From positions 1-64,000 of the forward strand of contig JBBSLP010000006.1 in NCBI GenBank assembly GCA_038255145.1: a stretch of 64,000 nt of DNA, given 5' to 3'. A model generated the notes under the pieces. That model saw only the letters and a program-made list of their open reading frames with translations, ran no database searches and was not told the DNA's origin. The translations under genes and the position numbers were made by a program. This document shows positions 8,253 to 19,445 of the stretch, in pieces. The stretch is from WHTX01 sp038255145. Its GTDB lineage: Bacteria > Actinomycetota > Acidimicrobiia > Acidimicrobiales > CAIXPF01. The first letter of the stretch is position 1. Each line of letters begins with the position of its first letter.

Positions 8253-8869
8253 GCCGCCACCGCCATGTCGTTGGTGTGGCCGCCGCAGGGAGCGAAGTCC
8301 ACGACCACCGGTCGGTCCCCGTTGCGGACCCGACCCTTGTGGTGGAACGTCCCCGGCAGCCGCAGCAGCACGCTGGCGTCCCACTTGGAGTCACCGCCGA
8401 ACTTGGCGGCCAAGCGGCGGTTGTACAGCTCGAGCTGCTCCCACACCACGGGCTCGTCGAGGCGGACGTACAGGTGCCGCCGGCCTTCACCGCCGGAAGC
8501 GACGAGGAACGACCCGGGGCCGGCGATGTTGTCGAACATCATCTGGTCCCGCTGGGTCCATGGCCGGTCGATCTCCCCGTACAGGAACCTCGACGTCCCC
8601 GCGGTGGTCTTCACCCGCCTGCGCTCAGTGCGCAACACCGGGGCCAACCACACGTCCCGCTCGTCCCGCAGTTCGAGCGCCAGGCGGTAGAGCTCGGTGC
8701 GCTCCTGAGGCCAGCGAACGAAGTGCTCGGCGAAGTCCTGGTGGGCGTAGCCACCCCGCTCATTGAGGTGGGGCACCCCATGGGCGAGGCAGGCGTAGCC
8801 CTCCTGCTGGGTGAGGCCCCAGAGACGCACGCAGTGCTCGGCGATGGAGTCCACAGGGCGGGCGGTCAT
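8249..8869 (-). CDS. Primase/polymerase-like replication protein
   Basis: A 206-residue protein starting at an ATG that overlaps the upstream stop (ATGA at 8869). The central region FLVASGGEGRRHLYVRLDEP and the later LAAKFGGDSKWDASVLLRLP plus GTFHHKGRV match the archaeo-eukaryotic primase-polymerase type found in actinobacterial phages and plasmids. There the Gly-Arg-His strand is the catalytic motif and the LLRLPGT region follows it. It is shorter than typical fused primase-helicases, because the ATPase is encoded separately by the next gene. It should prime replication from the element's own origin. Extensions of the frame upstream of 8869 shadow the neighbours. Confidence 0.68.
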   Translation of the reverse strand: MTARPVDSIAEHCVRLWGLTQQEGYACLAHGVPHLNERGGYAHQDFAEHFVRWPQERTELYRLALELRDERDVWLAPVLRTERRRVKTTAGTSRFLYGEIDRPWTQRDQMMFDNIAGPGSFLVASGGEGRRHLYVRLDEPVVWEQLELYNRRLAAKFGGDSKWDASVLLRLPGTFHHKGRVRNGDRPVVVDFAPCGGHTNDMAVAA

Positions 8870-9102
8870 CGCTGACCTCCATCGCCAGGCGTGAAGATGA
8901 TCATCGACGAGGGGGCGCCACCCATCGGGCAGGAGACCTCGTGCGCGGCCTCGATGTGCTCGGTGCCGTCCGCCTCGTGCCACAACCGGGTCGAGGGCTT
9001 GCAGATACAGCCCTGCGCCCGCGCCACGGCCAGGGCGCCGCTGATCTTCGACTGCCGGGACCAGTTGCCCAGGTGTCGGCGACGACGCATGCGGCCGCTC
9101 AC
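8866..9102 (-). CDS. Small Cys-containing element protein
   Basis: A 78-residue protein linked by ATGA overlaps at both ends (9102 and 8866) to its neighbours. It begins with a very basic stretch (MSGRMRRRRH), then QGCICKPSTRLWHEADGTEH and a later SCPMGG. The three cysteines and the histidines suggest metal binding. No family is recognised. Operon position suggests a DNA-replication accessory role. Confidence 0.6.
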   Translation of the reverse strand: MSGRMRRRRHLGNWSRQSKISGALAVARAQGCICKPSTRLWHEADGTEHIEAAHEVSCPMGGAPSSMIIFTPGDGGQR

Positions 9103-9377
9103 AGGTCACCCGCCGGAACCACGACGGGCTGGCGGAACCGGACGCCCGTCTCCACGGAGAACACCCGCACGAACACGAGGTAGCCGGGTTCGCACAGGTC
9201 ACCACGCAGGCAGTGACCATCGGCGGCTGCGATGGGGTTGCACAGCTCGTGCTCCACCGGGGGACGGATGTAGGCGTGGACATCGGGGTGATCGGCGAAG
9301 AACGCCCGGTCGATGTCGTTGGCGAACTCGATGGCCCGGCCGTGGATGTCGGATCGGAGATCCAAGCGGCGACTCAC
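9099..9377 (-). CDS. Hypothetical element protein
   Basis: A 92-residue protein, first gene of the tightly overlapping replication operon; its stop overlaps the next ATG (ATGA). The sequence includes HELCNPIAAADGHCLRGDLC and a beta-rich end VFVRVFSVETGVRFRQPVVV. The three cysteines in the middle could bind metal. No family is recognised. A hairpin at 9434-9462 separates it from the gene upstream, so a promoter for the operon is expected between about 9378 and 9433. Confidence 0.6.
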   Translation of the reverse strand: MSRRLDLRSDIHGRAIEFANDIDRAFFADHPDVHAYIRPPVEHELCNPIAAADGHCLRGDLCEPGYLVFVRVFSVETGVRFRQPVVVPAGDL

Positions 9378-9433
9378 GACGCCACCTCAGCTAGAATCCT
9401 TCGTGAACCCGCCGCCACAGCTTGGTTCTTGTT

Positions 9434-9462
9434 GAGGTCCGGGGAGGTCAGCCCCGGACCTC
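9434..9462. terminator. Perfect 11-bp hairpin terminator
   Basis: GAGGTCCGGGG at 9434-9444 pairs perfectly with 9452-9462 around a seven-base loop. It lies just beyond the stop of the minus-strand gene at 9478-9741 and before the replication operon, so it probably isolates the two units. There is no T-run. Confidence 0.6.
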
Positions 9463-9477
9463 TTCGCGTCGGGGCCA

Positions 9478-9741
9478 TCATGCGGCGTCTCCGTCCAGCT
9501 CTCGACGGATTCGCCGGGACTGGCTCGCCTTCAGCGACAGGCTGATGAAGTACGCCTTGCGGGCGTGCTCCGCTCGACGGGCCCGCTCCTCGGGGGCGAG
9601 GGCGCCGTTTGGGTCGACCTCATTCTCGAACCGGGCATTGAACGCAGCCCGGGCAGCTTCGGTGTTGGTACCACCGGCTGCGTGGAGCCTGTGAGCAGCG
9701 AGTCTCGCTCGGAGAGCGCGCTGTTGGGGGGACATAGGCAC
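9478..9741 (-). CDS. Conserved small hypothetical protein of actinobacterial elements
   Basis: An 87-residue, Ala/Arg-rich helical protein with APEERARRAEHARKAYF followed by a serine/basic stretch. The pattern 'EERARRAEHARKAYF' is familiar from small actinobacterial hypotheticals, but no function is known to me. It stands alone between the integrase unit and the replication operon, with the 9434-9462 hairpin downstream. A basic, helical protein at this position could be a DNA-binding regulator, which is only a guess. Confidence 0.55.
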   Translation of the reverse strand: MPMSPQQRALRARLAAHRLHAAGGTNTEAARAAFNARFENEVDPNGALAPEERARRAEHARKAYFISLSLKASQSRRIRRELDGDAA

Positions 9742-9905
9742 AGAGACCGTCCTTCCGGAAGGTTCATGTGCCGTGCGCCTCTACACAGGCCTCCGCTGGG
9801 TGCATTGGCACGGTCGAACCTGGTGCTGCACTCGTATGCGGAGCTTTCCCCGTCACGGGGTGGCTCGGTTAGGTACGCCCCCAGCATAGCAGTACGACCG
9901 TTGTG

Positions 9906-10316
9906 CTATGGCACCTTCCTGCCCGGTTTGCGTCGTGCAGCCTCGTGCCGGAACCTCGCCACCACTGCGTCGAGGTCAACCTGCTGGATCCCGTGCTCCG
10001 TGCATACAACCGAAACGGGACTTCGTGGGTGCCAGCCAGCCAGGTCGGCCCAATGGGCGAGCTGCAGGAAGGAGAAGCGGGCACGATCTTGTCGGCCACT
10101 TGCAGCCCGACGCTCCTTCATCTCGTCCACAGAAAGCACCGTGCTCATGGGCACCAGGACCATGAGGCCTAGCGAAGTCCGGTACCCGGTCACCAACTGA
10201 AACCGACACCCGCGGCCACAACGCCAGATGTGGTCGGGACCGCGGGGGGTCGTGACCTGCTCGGCCCACAGCTCGAGAGCGTGCACCTCATCACGAACCA
10301 CGGGCCTGGCGTTCAC
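9906..10316 (-). CDS. Hypothetical protein co-transcribed with the integrase
   Basis: A 136-residue protein starting at a GTG that overlaps the integrase stop (GTGA at 10316). It contains HIWRCGRGCRFQLVTGYRTS, a central helix with VDEMKERRAA and a basic end. It looks like a compact globular protein; no family is recognised. Tight coupling to the integrase suggests a role in integration, excision control or immunity of the element. About 165 bases to 9742 follow with no gene and no clear signal. Confidence 0.6.
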   Translation of the reverse strand: MNARPVVRDEVHALELWAEQVTTPRGPDHIWRCGRGCRFQLVTGYRTSLGLMVLVPMSTVLSVDEMKERRAASGRQDRARFSFLQLAHWADLAGWHPRSPVSVVCTEHGIQQVDLDAVVARFRHEAARRKPGRKVP

Positions 10317-11239
10317 AGCCTGTCTCCCGGGCCGAGCCGGCGGTGCGCTTCCCGGGCCCGTTCGTCAGCGACCGACGCGCCGTACCGCTGGACCATCTCC
10401 CGGGACGACCACCCGGTGAGCCGCATCAGGTCGCCCTCGTTCCCGCCGGCGGCGAGCCACAGATGGGCGAAGCTGTGCCGGAACCGGTGGGGGTTCACGC
10501 GGGGGATGCCGGCCTGCTCGCACCGGCGCTCCAGCATCTGTCGGATCCCGGAGTCGGTGAGCCGTCCCTTGGTCGACAGCCACAACCATGGCTGAGAGGC
10601 GTCAGGATGGCGTGTGCGGGCCCGCAGGTACCGGTCGAGGGCTTTGGCCGTCTTCGCCCCGAACGGGCACGAGCGGGGCTTGCGTCCCTTGCCCATCACC
10701 AAGGCGACGTCGTGGTCGAAGTCGACGTGGACCACCTCGAGCCCGGTGAGCTCGGCCAGGCGCATCCCGGAGTCGATGAACAGCCGGATGATGGCCATGT
10801 CCCGCCGCTGCTCGAACCGGGGTCCCTCGCAGATGGCGAACAGCGCGGCCAGGTGCTCGGCGGTGATCACCGGCGGCGGCGTGGTGGGGATGGCCGGCGG
10901 GCGCATCTTCGTCATCGGGGACACGGCCAGCTCGTCCTCGTCGACCAGCCACTTCATGAACTGCTGCAGGTACCGGTAGTGCGTGGCCACCGAAGACGGC
11001 TTCAACCCCCGGTCCACCAGCTCGACCAGGTAGCCCTCGACGTGGGAGCGAGCGACCTGTTCGGGGTGGTGAACGCCCTGGCCGACCAGCCAGACGTCGA
11101 ACGCCTCGGCCACCTTGCGGTACCCGCTGATCGTGCGAGGACTCTTGTTCCCGGCGCGCAGATGCCGTTCCCACGAGGGGAACAGGGCATCGAACGGCGC
11201 TAACTCGACAGGAATCGGAGGGTCCGCCACTCCCACCAT
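10313..11239 (-). CDS. int: Tyrosine recombinase / phage integrase
   Basis: The 308-residue protein has an N-terminal SAM-like core-binding domain (residues about 15-105) and a catalytic domain with the recombinase tetrad: Arg160 in SGMRLAEL, His251-x-x-Arg254 in HRFRHSFAH, Trp277 in place of the second His, and nucleophile Tyr286 in MVQRYG. It cuts and rejoins DNA at att sites. The gene ends upstream of a GTGA-coupled hypothetical and starts 55 bases from the 3' end of tRNA-Thr, which is almost certainly the attachment site. It resembles XerC/D-like element integrases rather than the host XerCD, given its position and partners. Confidence 0.92.
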   Translation of the reverse strand: MVGVADPPIPVELAPFDALFPSWERHLRAGNKSPRTISGYRKVAEAFDVWLVGQGVHHPEQVARSHVEGYLVELVDRGLKPSSVATHYRYLQQFMKWLVDEDELAVSPMTKMRPPAIPTTPPPVITAEHLAALFAICEGPRFEQRRDMAIIRLFIDSGMRLAELTGLEVVHVDFDHDVALVMGKGRKPRSCPFGAKTAKALDRYLRARTRHPDASQPWLWLSTKGRLTDSGIRQMLERRCEQAGIPRVNPHRFRHSFAHLWLAAGGNEGDLMRLTGWSSREMVQRYGASVADERAREAHRRLGPGDRL

Positions 11240-11293
11240 TATCGCCTGTCGTACCGCTGTGCTTCAACCACCTGCGGACGTTTGTCCTGGTAG

Positions 11294-11366
11294 AGCCCGA
11301 GAGGAGAATTGAACTCCTGACCTGCTCATTACGAGTGAGCCGCTCTGCCGACTGAGCTACTCGGGC
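11294..11366 (-). tRNA. tRNA-Thr(CGT)
   Basis: Read on the minus strand, the acceptor arm GCCCGAG pairs with CTCGGGC. The D stem is GCTC/GAGC, the anticodon stem GCTCA/TGAGC surrounds loop CTCGTAA with anticodon CGT (threonine, codon ACG), and the T arm is AGGAG/CTCCT around TTCAATT. CCA is not encoded. The 3' end faces the integrase gene, so this tRNA is the likely integration target. A second copy of its 3' portion, marking the other element end, is not present in 1-11,293. Confidence 0.95.
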
Positions 11367-11638
11367 AACCGGCTGACGAATCTAGCAGCACCAGCGCCGC
11401 CGCGGTCCTCCCACCCGGCCCCGGGGTTTCGTGACGCCGTCGCGTAGGGGAACGCGCCTTGCGTCCGTATCCTCCCTAACAGTGCCGCAGCGACGGCACC
11501 GAGCCGACGCCAGGCCTTCGTTCTCGGTCGGCCAGATGGGAATCGGGCACGGCATTGGTCCAGCCGGGGACATCTCGAACCGCCGCCGAGCGTCCTGCGA
11601 CGCCGGCTTCCGCATCCGGGGGTACCGACGGTGACGCC

Positions 11639-14160
11639 ATGACCCCGCCCGCCCCTGCCGGGTTCGACCTGGTCCTGCGGGCCGCCCCCCTGCCCATCTG
11701 CCTGCTCGACGGCCGTGGCTACGTGCTGGCCTGGAACCAGGCGTGCGAGGACAGCTTCGAGCGGCGGGCGGCCTCCGTCGTGGGCAGCTCGTTGGCCGAC
11801 GCCCTGGGCAGCCCCTCCGACCACGTGGCTCCCCTCGTGTCCCTGGCCCTGGCCGGCGACGTGGTGCGCCAGGTGCGGGTGCCCGGTCGCCGACCCGACG
11901 GCACCCCCATGCAACTGGTGGTCTCGCTGGGCTCCAGCGGCGTCCGTGATCAGGGCGGGCTCATCTGCGTGCTCACCGACGTCACCGCCGAGGCCCGGGT
12001 CGAGCACACCCTGCGCACCAGCGAGAACCGGCTGCGCAAGATCCTCCAGAGCATCAACGACACCATCACCGTCCTCGACGAGCACGGTCATTCCCGCGAC
12101 GGCAGCGGCTCGGTGACGACCATCCTCGGCTACCCCCTGTCGTTCTGGGACGACCAGGACGTCTTCGCCCTCGTCCACCCCGACGACCTGGTGCGCATGG
12201 CCACCCTCTTCGACGAGGTCAAGGCGGCGCCTGGTGCCCGGGCCCGGGCCGAGATGCGCATCCGCGACGTCGACGGGTCCTGGCAGACCATCGAGGGCAC
12301 CGGGGTCAACCTGCTCGACGACCCCGACGTCGGCGGGGTGCTCGTCACCACCCGCAACGTCACCGATGCCAAGCGCACCGAGCAGCTCGTCGCCGGCCAG
12401 GCCAACATCCTGCGCCTGGTGGCGCGGGGCGCGGCCATCGATCCCACCCTGCTGGCCGTGGCCGAGCTCGTCGAACGCCAGATCGGTACCGGGAGCTGCG
12501 GGATCGTGGTGGCCGAGCCCGGACGCCGGCGCCAGGTGGTCACCCCCCACCACCAGCTGGCCGGTGACCTGATCATCGCCCTGGGGGCGACCCTCGACGG
12601 TGCCGCCGCGTCACCGGGCCACACCCTGGTGTCGAGGTCCGCAGCCGACCCTGCCCTGGGCGCCGTGGGGGTGCGACTGGCCGAGGCCGGATGGGCGTCG
12701 TGCTGGTCCATGGCCGTCATCGGGGCGACGACGGGACGACCGGACGGCAGCATCACCTGCGTGTTCGACACCGACCGGGCCGTCACCACCTGGGAGCACG
12801 ACGTGGCCGCGGTGGCTGCCGACCTGGTGCCATCGCCCTCGACCGCCATCGGGCCGAGCGTCGCCTGGCCGCCCTGGCCATGCTCGACGGCCTGACCGGG
12901 CTGGCCAACCGGCGCCTGCTGACCAGCCGGCTCGAGCTGGCCATACCCCGGGCCCAGCGCGAGCGGACGAGGTTGGCCCTGGTGTTCCTCGACCTCGACC
13001 GCTTCAAGGCCGTCAACGACACCTACGGGCACGAGGCCGGCGACGTCGTGCTCCGTGAGTTCGGGGCCCGCCTGTTGGACTCGGTGGGTGCCCGGCACAC
13101 CGTGGCCCGCTTCGGCGGCGACGAGTTCGTCGTCCTCGTCGAGGACGTGGGCCGCGACGACCAGGTCGACGAGTTGCTCGACGCCGTGCGGTCCAGCCTC
13201 GACGCGCCCTTCGGCGTGGGCGACGGGTTGCACCTCACGGCCAGCCTGGGCGTGGTCACGAGTCAGGGGCGGGACGGCTCGGCCGTCACCCTGCTGCGCG
13301 ATGCCGACGCCGCCATGTACCGGGCCAAGGCCCGCCGCCGCCACCGGGCCCGGGCCTTCGACGCCCCATCGCGGTCCGAGGTCGTGTGGCGGCTTCGGGT
13401 CGAGGGTGAGCTGCGGCGGGCGCTGGAGCACGACGAGCTCGAGTTGCTGTACCGCCCCTCCCACGACCTGGCGTCGGGGCGCCTGGTGGGCGTCGACGCC
13501 CTGGTCAGATGGGCACACCCCGAACGGGGCCTGCTCGACCCCGCCGACCTCCTCGAGACGATGGACGACGCCGAGACCGTGGCCCGCGTCGGCGCGTGGT
13601 TGACCGATCGCGCCCTGCACGAGCTCCACGCCGACCACCCCCACCTGCCGGTGGCCATCGACCTGCCCACCCACCTGTTGGTGCGGCCCGGGTTCACCGA
13701 GGGCCTCGACGAGGTGCTCGACCACCACCACCCCGAGCCCGGCCGTCTGGTGGTCCGCGTCGACGGTTCCCCGGCCCTGGCCACCGACGACACCGCCCGG
13801 GCCGCGCTGGCCCACCTGGTGGGCCGAGGGGTGCCCCTGGCCGTGGGTGACGTGGGCGCCAACGGCCTGCTACCCACCCCCGGCCACCTCACCCGGGGGC
13901 TCGACGGCGTGGCCCATGCCGCACTGGGGCACCGGATGTTGGCCGACCTGCTGTCCTCGCCGGCCACCGCTCCCTTCGTCCGCGCTGTGGTCGACCTGGT
14001 GCGCGCCGTGGGTCTCGAGCTCACCGTCACCGGGATCGGCGACGCCGCAGACGTCGCCGCCCTGCGCGCCCTGGGCTGCGAACGGGGCCAGGGCCCGTTG
14101 TTCAGCGGCCCGGTGCCCGTCGACCAGCTGCGCCACCTGGGCTCCGCCGCCCGCCGCTGA
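11639..14160 (+). pseudogene. PAS-PAS-GGDEF with degenerate EAL; interrupted by one frameshift
   Basis: ATG at 11639 opens two PAS-like domains (residues about 10-130 and 140-270) and a GAF-like region. The frame then fails near 12,828. One base missing in CTGGTG-CCATC would continue into IALDRHRAERRLAALAMLDG, the normal lead-in to the GGDEF domain, which is intact (RFGGDEFVVL). An EAL-type domain follows but lacks the catalytic residues: GVDALVRW replaces EAL, VGDVGANG replaces DDFGxG, and VTGIGD stands where AEGVE should be. No RxxD inhibitory site precedes GGDEF. If expressed as one chain it would make c-di-GMP but not degrade it. As written it is two fragments, 11639-12895 and a GGDEF-EAL part ending at 14160. 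Confidence 0.75.
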
Positions 14161-15310
14161 CCTCGCCCTGCAAGGGCTCGAGCCGGCACAGCAGGGCCTG
14201 CAACAGCAGGGTCTCGTTGGGGTTTCGCTCCAGGGCCTCGGTGGCCGACTGGATGGCGGCGAAGGGGGCATAGGGATCAGCCGCCCCGCCGGGCGGGCCC
14301 GAACCCGACGCGGACCCTGCCCCGGTCCCTGCCCCGGCGACCACACCGGTCAGGAGCCGATCCCGGTAGGCCCGCGACAGCACCCCGAGCCCGGCCCGCA
14401 GCTCGTCGGTGCGCAGGCGTCGACGCTCGCGCCGGTGGCGGGTCTCGAGCTGACGCTGGCCGGCGGCCGACAACCCGTAGCTGCGGTCCCGCTCGACCAG
14501 GGCGGCCATCTCGTCGCGCTGGCGGGCGTCGATGGGAGCCAGCGACGCCTCGAGCTGGGCCACCAGCCCGGCGGCCACCCGGGCCGCCACCATCCCCGTC
14601 CCGTCGAGCTGGTCGGGGACCCGACGCCAGGCCTCCATGCGCTCCACCAGGCCGGGGTCCCCGGCCAGCAACCGGGCCCGTTCCAGGTCACCGGCCGCGG
14701 CGTCGGCCACGGCCCGGGCCACGGGGGGATCGATGCCGTCGGCCACCAGGCTGGCGACGACGGCCTCGGTGGTCAGGGGGGCGAAGTGCACGACCGCGCA
14801 GCGCGAGGCGATGGTCACGAGCTCAGGGGAGATCTCGTCGGCCAGGATGACGAACACCGTGCTCGGCGGAGGCTCCTCGATGGTCTTGAGCAGCATGGGA
14901 GCGGCCCTGTCCACCAGGTGGAACTCGGTCAGCAGCAGCACCTTGACCGCGCCCTCGACCGGGCTGCGCACGGCCCGCTTCACGATGTCCTGAGCCTGGG
15001 CCACGGTGATGAAGGGGCCCTCACGCTCGACCACGATCAGGTCGGGGTGGGCTTCGAGACGGGCCAGGCGACGGTGCCGGGCGGCGACCTCGCCCGTGCT
15101 GTCCCCGGCCAGCAGATCGCCGGCGAAGGCCCGGGCCGCCTGGCGGGAGCCGGTGCCCGACGGCCCCACGAACAGGTATGCGTGCACGGGCCGGCCCAGG
15201 GCGGCGCGCAGCTGGGCCACAGCCTCGGGCTGACCGACGACATCGGCGAACGGGTCGACGAGCAGATCGGCGGGCGGATCGGCGGGCGGGTCAGCCGTGG
15301 GCTCGTCCAT
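14102..15310 (-). CDS. holB: DNA polymerase III delta' subunit
   Basis: About 402 residues. ATG at 15310 overlaps the tmk stop (TGATG). It has a clamp-loader AAA fold: FADVVGQPEAVAQLRAALG at the start, a P-loop remnant GPSGTGSRQ without the lysine (usual for delta'), TEFHLVDRAAPMLLKTIEEP for the DEADMLT/LLKxLEEP region, and the SRC motif in IASRCAVVHF. It works in the clamp loader that places the beta clamp on DNA. The C terminus ends GGAAGRRAPGR, and its last 59 bases overlap the 3' end of the convergent GGDEF/EAL gene. Pairing with tmk is the usual actinobacterial arrangement. Confidence 0.9.
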   Translation of the reverse strand: MDEPTADPPADPPADLLVDPFADVVGQPEAVAQLRAALGRPVHAYLFVGPSGTGSRQAARAFAGDLLAGDSTGEVAARHRRLARLEAHPDLIVVEREGPFITVAQAQDIVKRAVRSPVEGAVKVLLLTEFHLVDRAAPMLLKTIEEPPPSTVFVILADEISPELVTIASRCAVVHFAPLTTEAVVASLVADGIDPPVARAVADAAAGDLERARLLAGDPGLVERMEAWRRVPDQLDGTGMVAARVAAGLVAQLEASLAPIDARQRDEMAALVERDRSYGLSAAGQRQLETRHRRERRRLRTDELRAGLGVLSRAYRDRLLTGVVAGAGTGAGSASGSGPPGGAADPYAPFAAIQSATEALERNPNETLLLQALLCRLEPLQGEVSGGRRSPGGAAGRRAPGR

Positions 15311-15975
15311 CACCGGGCTGCGCCTGTCGGAGCGGGCCAGGGACCGAAGCGGCCTTCGACAGCGTCGAGGATGCGCCCGGCGGTGGCGGCCTCGTCGCCG
15401 TTGGCGTCGACCACAGCCCACCGTTGGGGGTCCTCGGCCAGTTGAGCCTGGTAGCCGGCGGCCACCCGGGTGCGGAAGGCGTCGTCCTCGGCCTCGAGGC
15501 GATCGACCCGGGTGCGGGAGGCGAGCCGGGCCGGGCCGGCCAGGAACAGCACCAGGTCGGGCAGGAGGTCGTCGACGGCCCACAGCGACAGGCGACGGAT
15601 GGTCTCGGGATCGAGCTGGCGGCCGTGCCCCTGGTAGGCCACCGACGAGTACAGGTAGCGGTCGGACACGATGTCCCCGCCGCCGGCCAGCACGGGTTCG
15701 ACGACCTCGGCGATGTGCTGGGCCCGGGCCGCCGCCATGAGCAGGGCCTCGGTCCGAGCCGCCACCAGGCCCAGCTCGGGGTCGAGCACCAGGGCGCGGA
15801 TGCGCTCACCCAGGGGGGTTCCCCCGGGCTCGCGGGTCAGGGTGGCCCCCAGCCGACGGGCCAGCCGACGGGCCTGGGTCGACTTGCCGACCCCGTCGGG
15901 CCCCTCGAGCACGATGAAGCGGCCCCGCCCCTGGCCCGGGGCCCGCGCTGGTCGTGCAGGCAGGCCCGTGTCCAC
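15310..15975 (-). CDS. tmk: Thymidylate kinase
   Basis: The 221-residue product phosphorylates dTMP to dTDP. The P-loop is GPDGVGKST near residue 26. The DRY-type motif SDRYLYSSVAYQG (near residue 105) binds substrate, and DPETIRRLSLWAV follows. Length is normal for the family; the N terminus has a short Pro/Ala/Arg extension before FIVLEG, so the true start may be slightly downstream. It is translationally coupled to holB (TGATG). Confidence 0.93.
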   Translation of the reverse strand: MDTGLPARPARAPGQGRGRFIVLEGPDGVGKSTQARRLARRLGATLTREPGGTPLGERIRALVLDPELGLVAARTEALLMAAARAQHIAEVVEPVLAGGGDIVSDRYLYSSVAYQGHGRQLDPETIRRLSLWAVDDLLPDLVLFLAGPARLASRTRVDRLEAEDDAFRTRVAAGYQAQLAEDPQRWAVVDANGDEAATAGRILDAVEGRFGPWPAPTGAAR

Positions 15976-15999
15976 GGCCCGAGCTTACGGGATGGCCGG

Positions 16000-16049
16000 G
16001 ACACCGTTCCCTCCCCGCCTCCCAGGGGGTCGGCGGGGAGGGAACGGTG

Positions 16050-16051
<2 letters not shown>
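16000..16051. terminator. Perfect 20-bp hairpin after topA
   Basis: Bases 16000-16019 pair perfectly with 16032-16051 around a 12-base loop; the right arm overlaps the topA stop codon. No T-run follows. It separates topA from tmk on the minus strand. Confidence 0.72.
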
Positions 16052-18848
<2,797 letters not shown>

Positions 18849-18945
18849 CAGGTCGACGGTACCGGGGTGGCGGCACGACGTGTCAAGGCGTCTCCTCTGG
18901 ACGTCCCTCGTCCCACCCCGGCTGGGGTCGGTCTCGGGGTGCGGT

Positions 18946-18966
18946 GTCGGGCCGTTGGGCCCCGAC
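18946..18966. terminator. Possible hairpin downstream of the RsbW-like gene
   Basis: GTCGGGCC at 18946-18953 pairs with the GGCCCGAC-like arm at 18957-18966, with one bulged base and a three-base loop. The 150-base gap between topA and the anti-sigma gene contains no other clear signal. Confidence 0.35.
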
Positions 18967-19001
18967 CTCGGGGCTGCCCGGCACCGGGCGGATGGGGATG
19001 G

Positions 19002-19445
19002 CTAGCCAGCGAGCGGGGACGGTGCGTAGAGCACCAGCCGCACGTTGGTGCCCTCGGACGAGGACACGAACTCAGCGTGGTCGCTGTGGCTGCGCATGAG
19101 GGGGATGCCCAGGCCGCTCTCGTGCTCGAGGCGCTCGGGATCGGTGGCCGCGGGCAGGGCGTCGATGCCATCGAGGTCGAACCCGCCGCCCTCGTCGACC
19201 ACCTCGACCTCGACTCGGTCATCAGCCAGGGAGCAGCGGATGCGGACCGCGGCCTCGGTGCCGGCCAGGGCGTGGGCCTCGATGGCGTTGGCGCAGGCCT
19301 CGGACACGGACAGGCGCAGGTCCTCGAGCCGATCATCGCCCAGGCCGGGCCAGGTGGCGGCGGCGGCCACCACGACCGAGCGGGCCAGGGCCAGGTAGTC
19401 GGTGCTCGAGGGGATGGTCAGCTCGACCACGCGTTCGACCGTCAT
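19002..19445 (-). CDS. RsbW/SpoIIAB-type ATP-binding anti-sigma kinase
   Basis: A 147-residue GHKL ATPase. The N box is SEACANAIEAH (about residue 47), G1 is DEGGGFD and G2 is ESGLGIPLM. Such proteins hold a sigma factor inactive and phosphorylate a STAS-domain partner. The ATG overlaps the stop of the STAS gene (ATGA at 19445), so the partner is encoded immediately upstream. No sigma-B-type gene is adjacent, so the target sigma factor lies elsewhere. The sigma gene at 30136 is a principal-type factor and an unlikely target. Confidence 0.87.
   Translation of the reverse strand: MTVERVVELTIPSSTDYLALARSVVVAAAATWPGLGDDRLEDLRLSVSEACANAIEAHALAGTEAAVRIRCSLADDRVEVEVVDEGGGFDLDGIDALPAATDPERLEHESGLGIPLMRSHSDHAEFVSSSEGTNVRLVLYAPSPLAG

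Noticed and set aside
9531..9887. 118-codon minus-strand frame
   Set aside because: It overlaps the better supported 87-residue gene in another frame and has shadow-like composition.
12815..12850. Programmed -1 frameshift in the GGDEF/EAL gene
   Set aside because: No slippery heptamer or downstream structure is apparent, and other genes in the window show the same kind of one-base loss.
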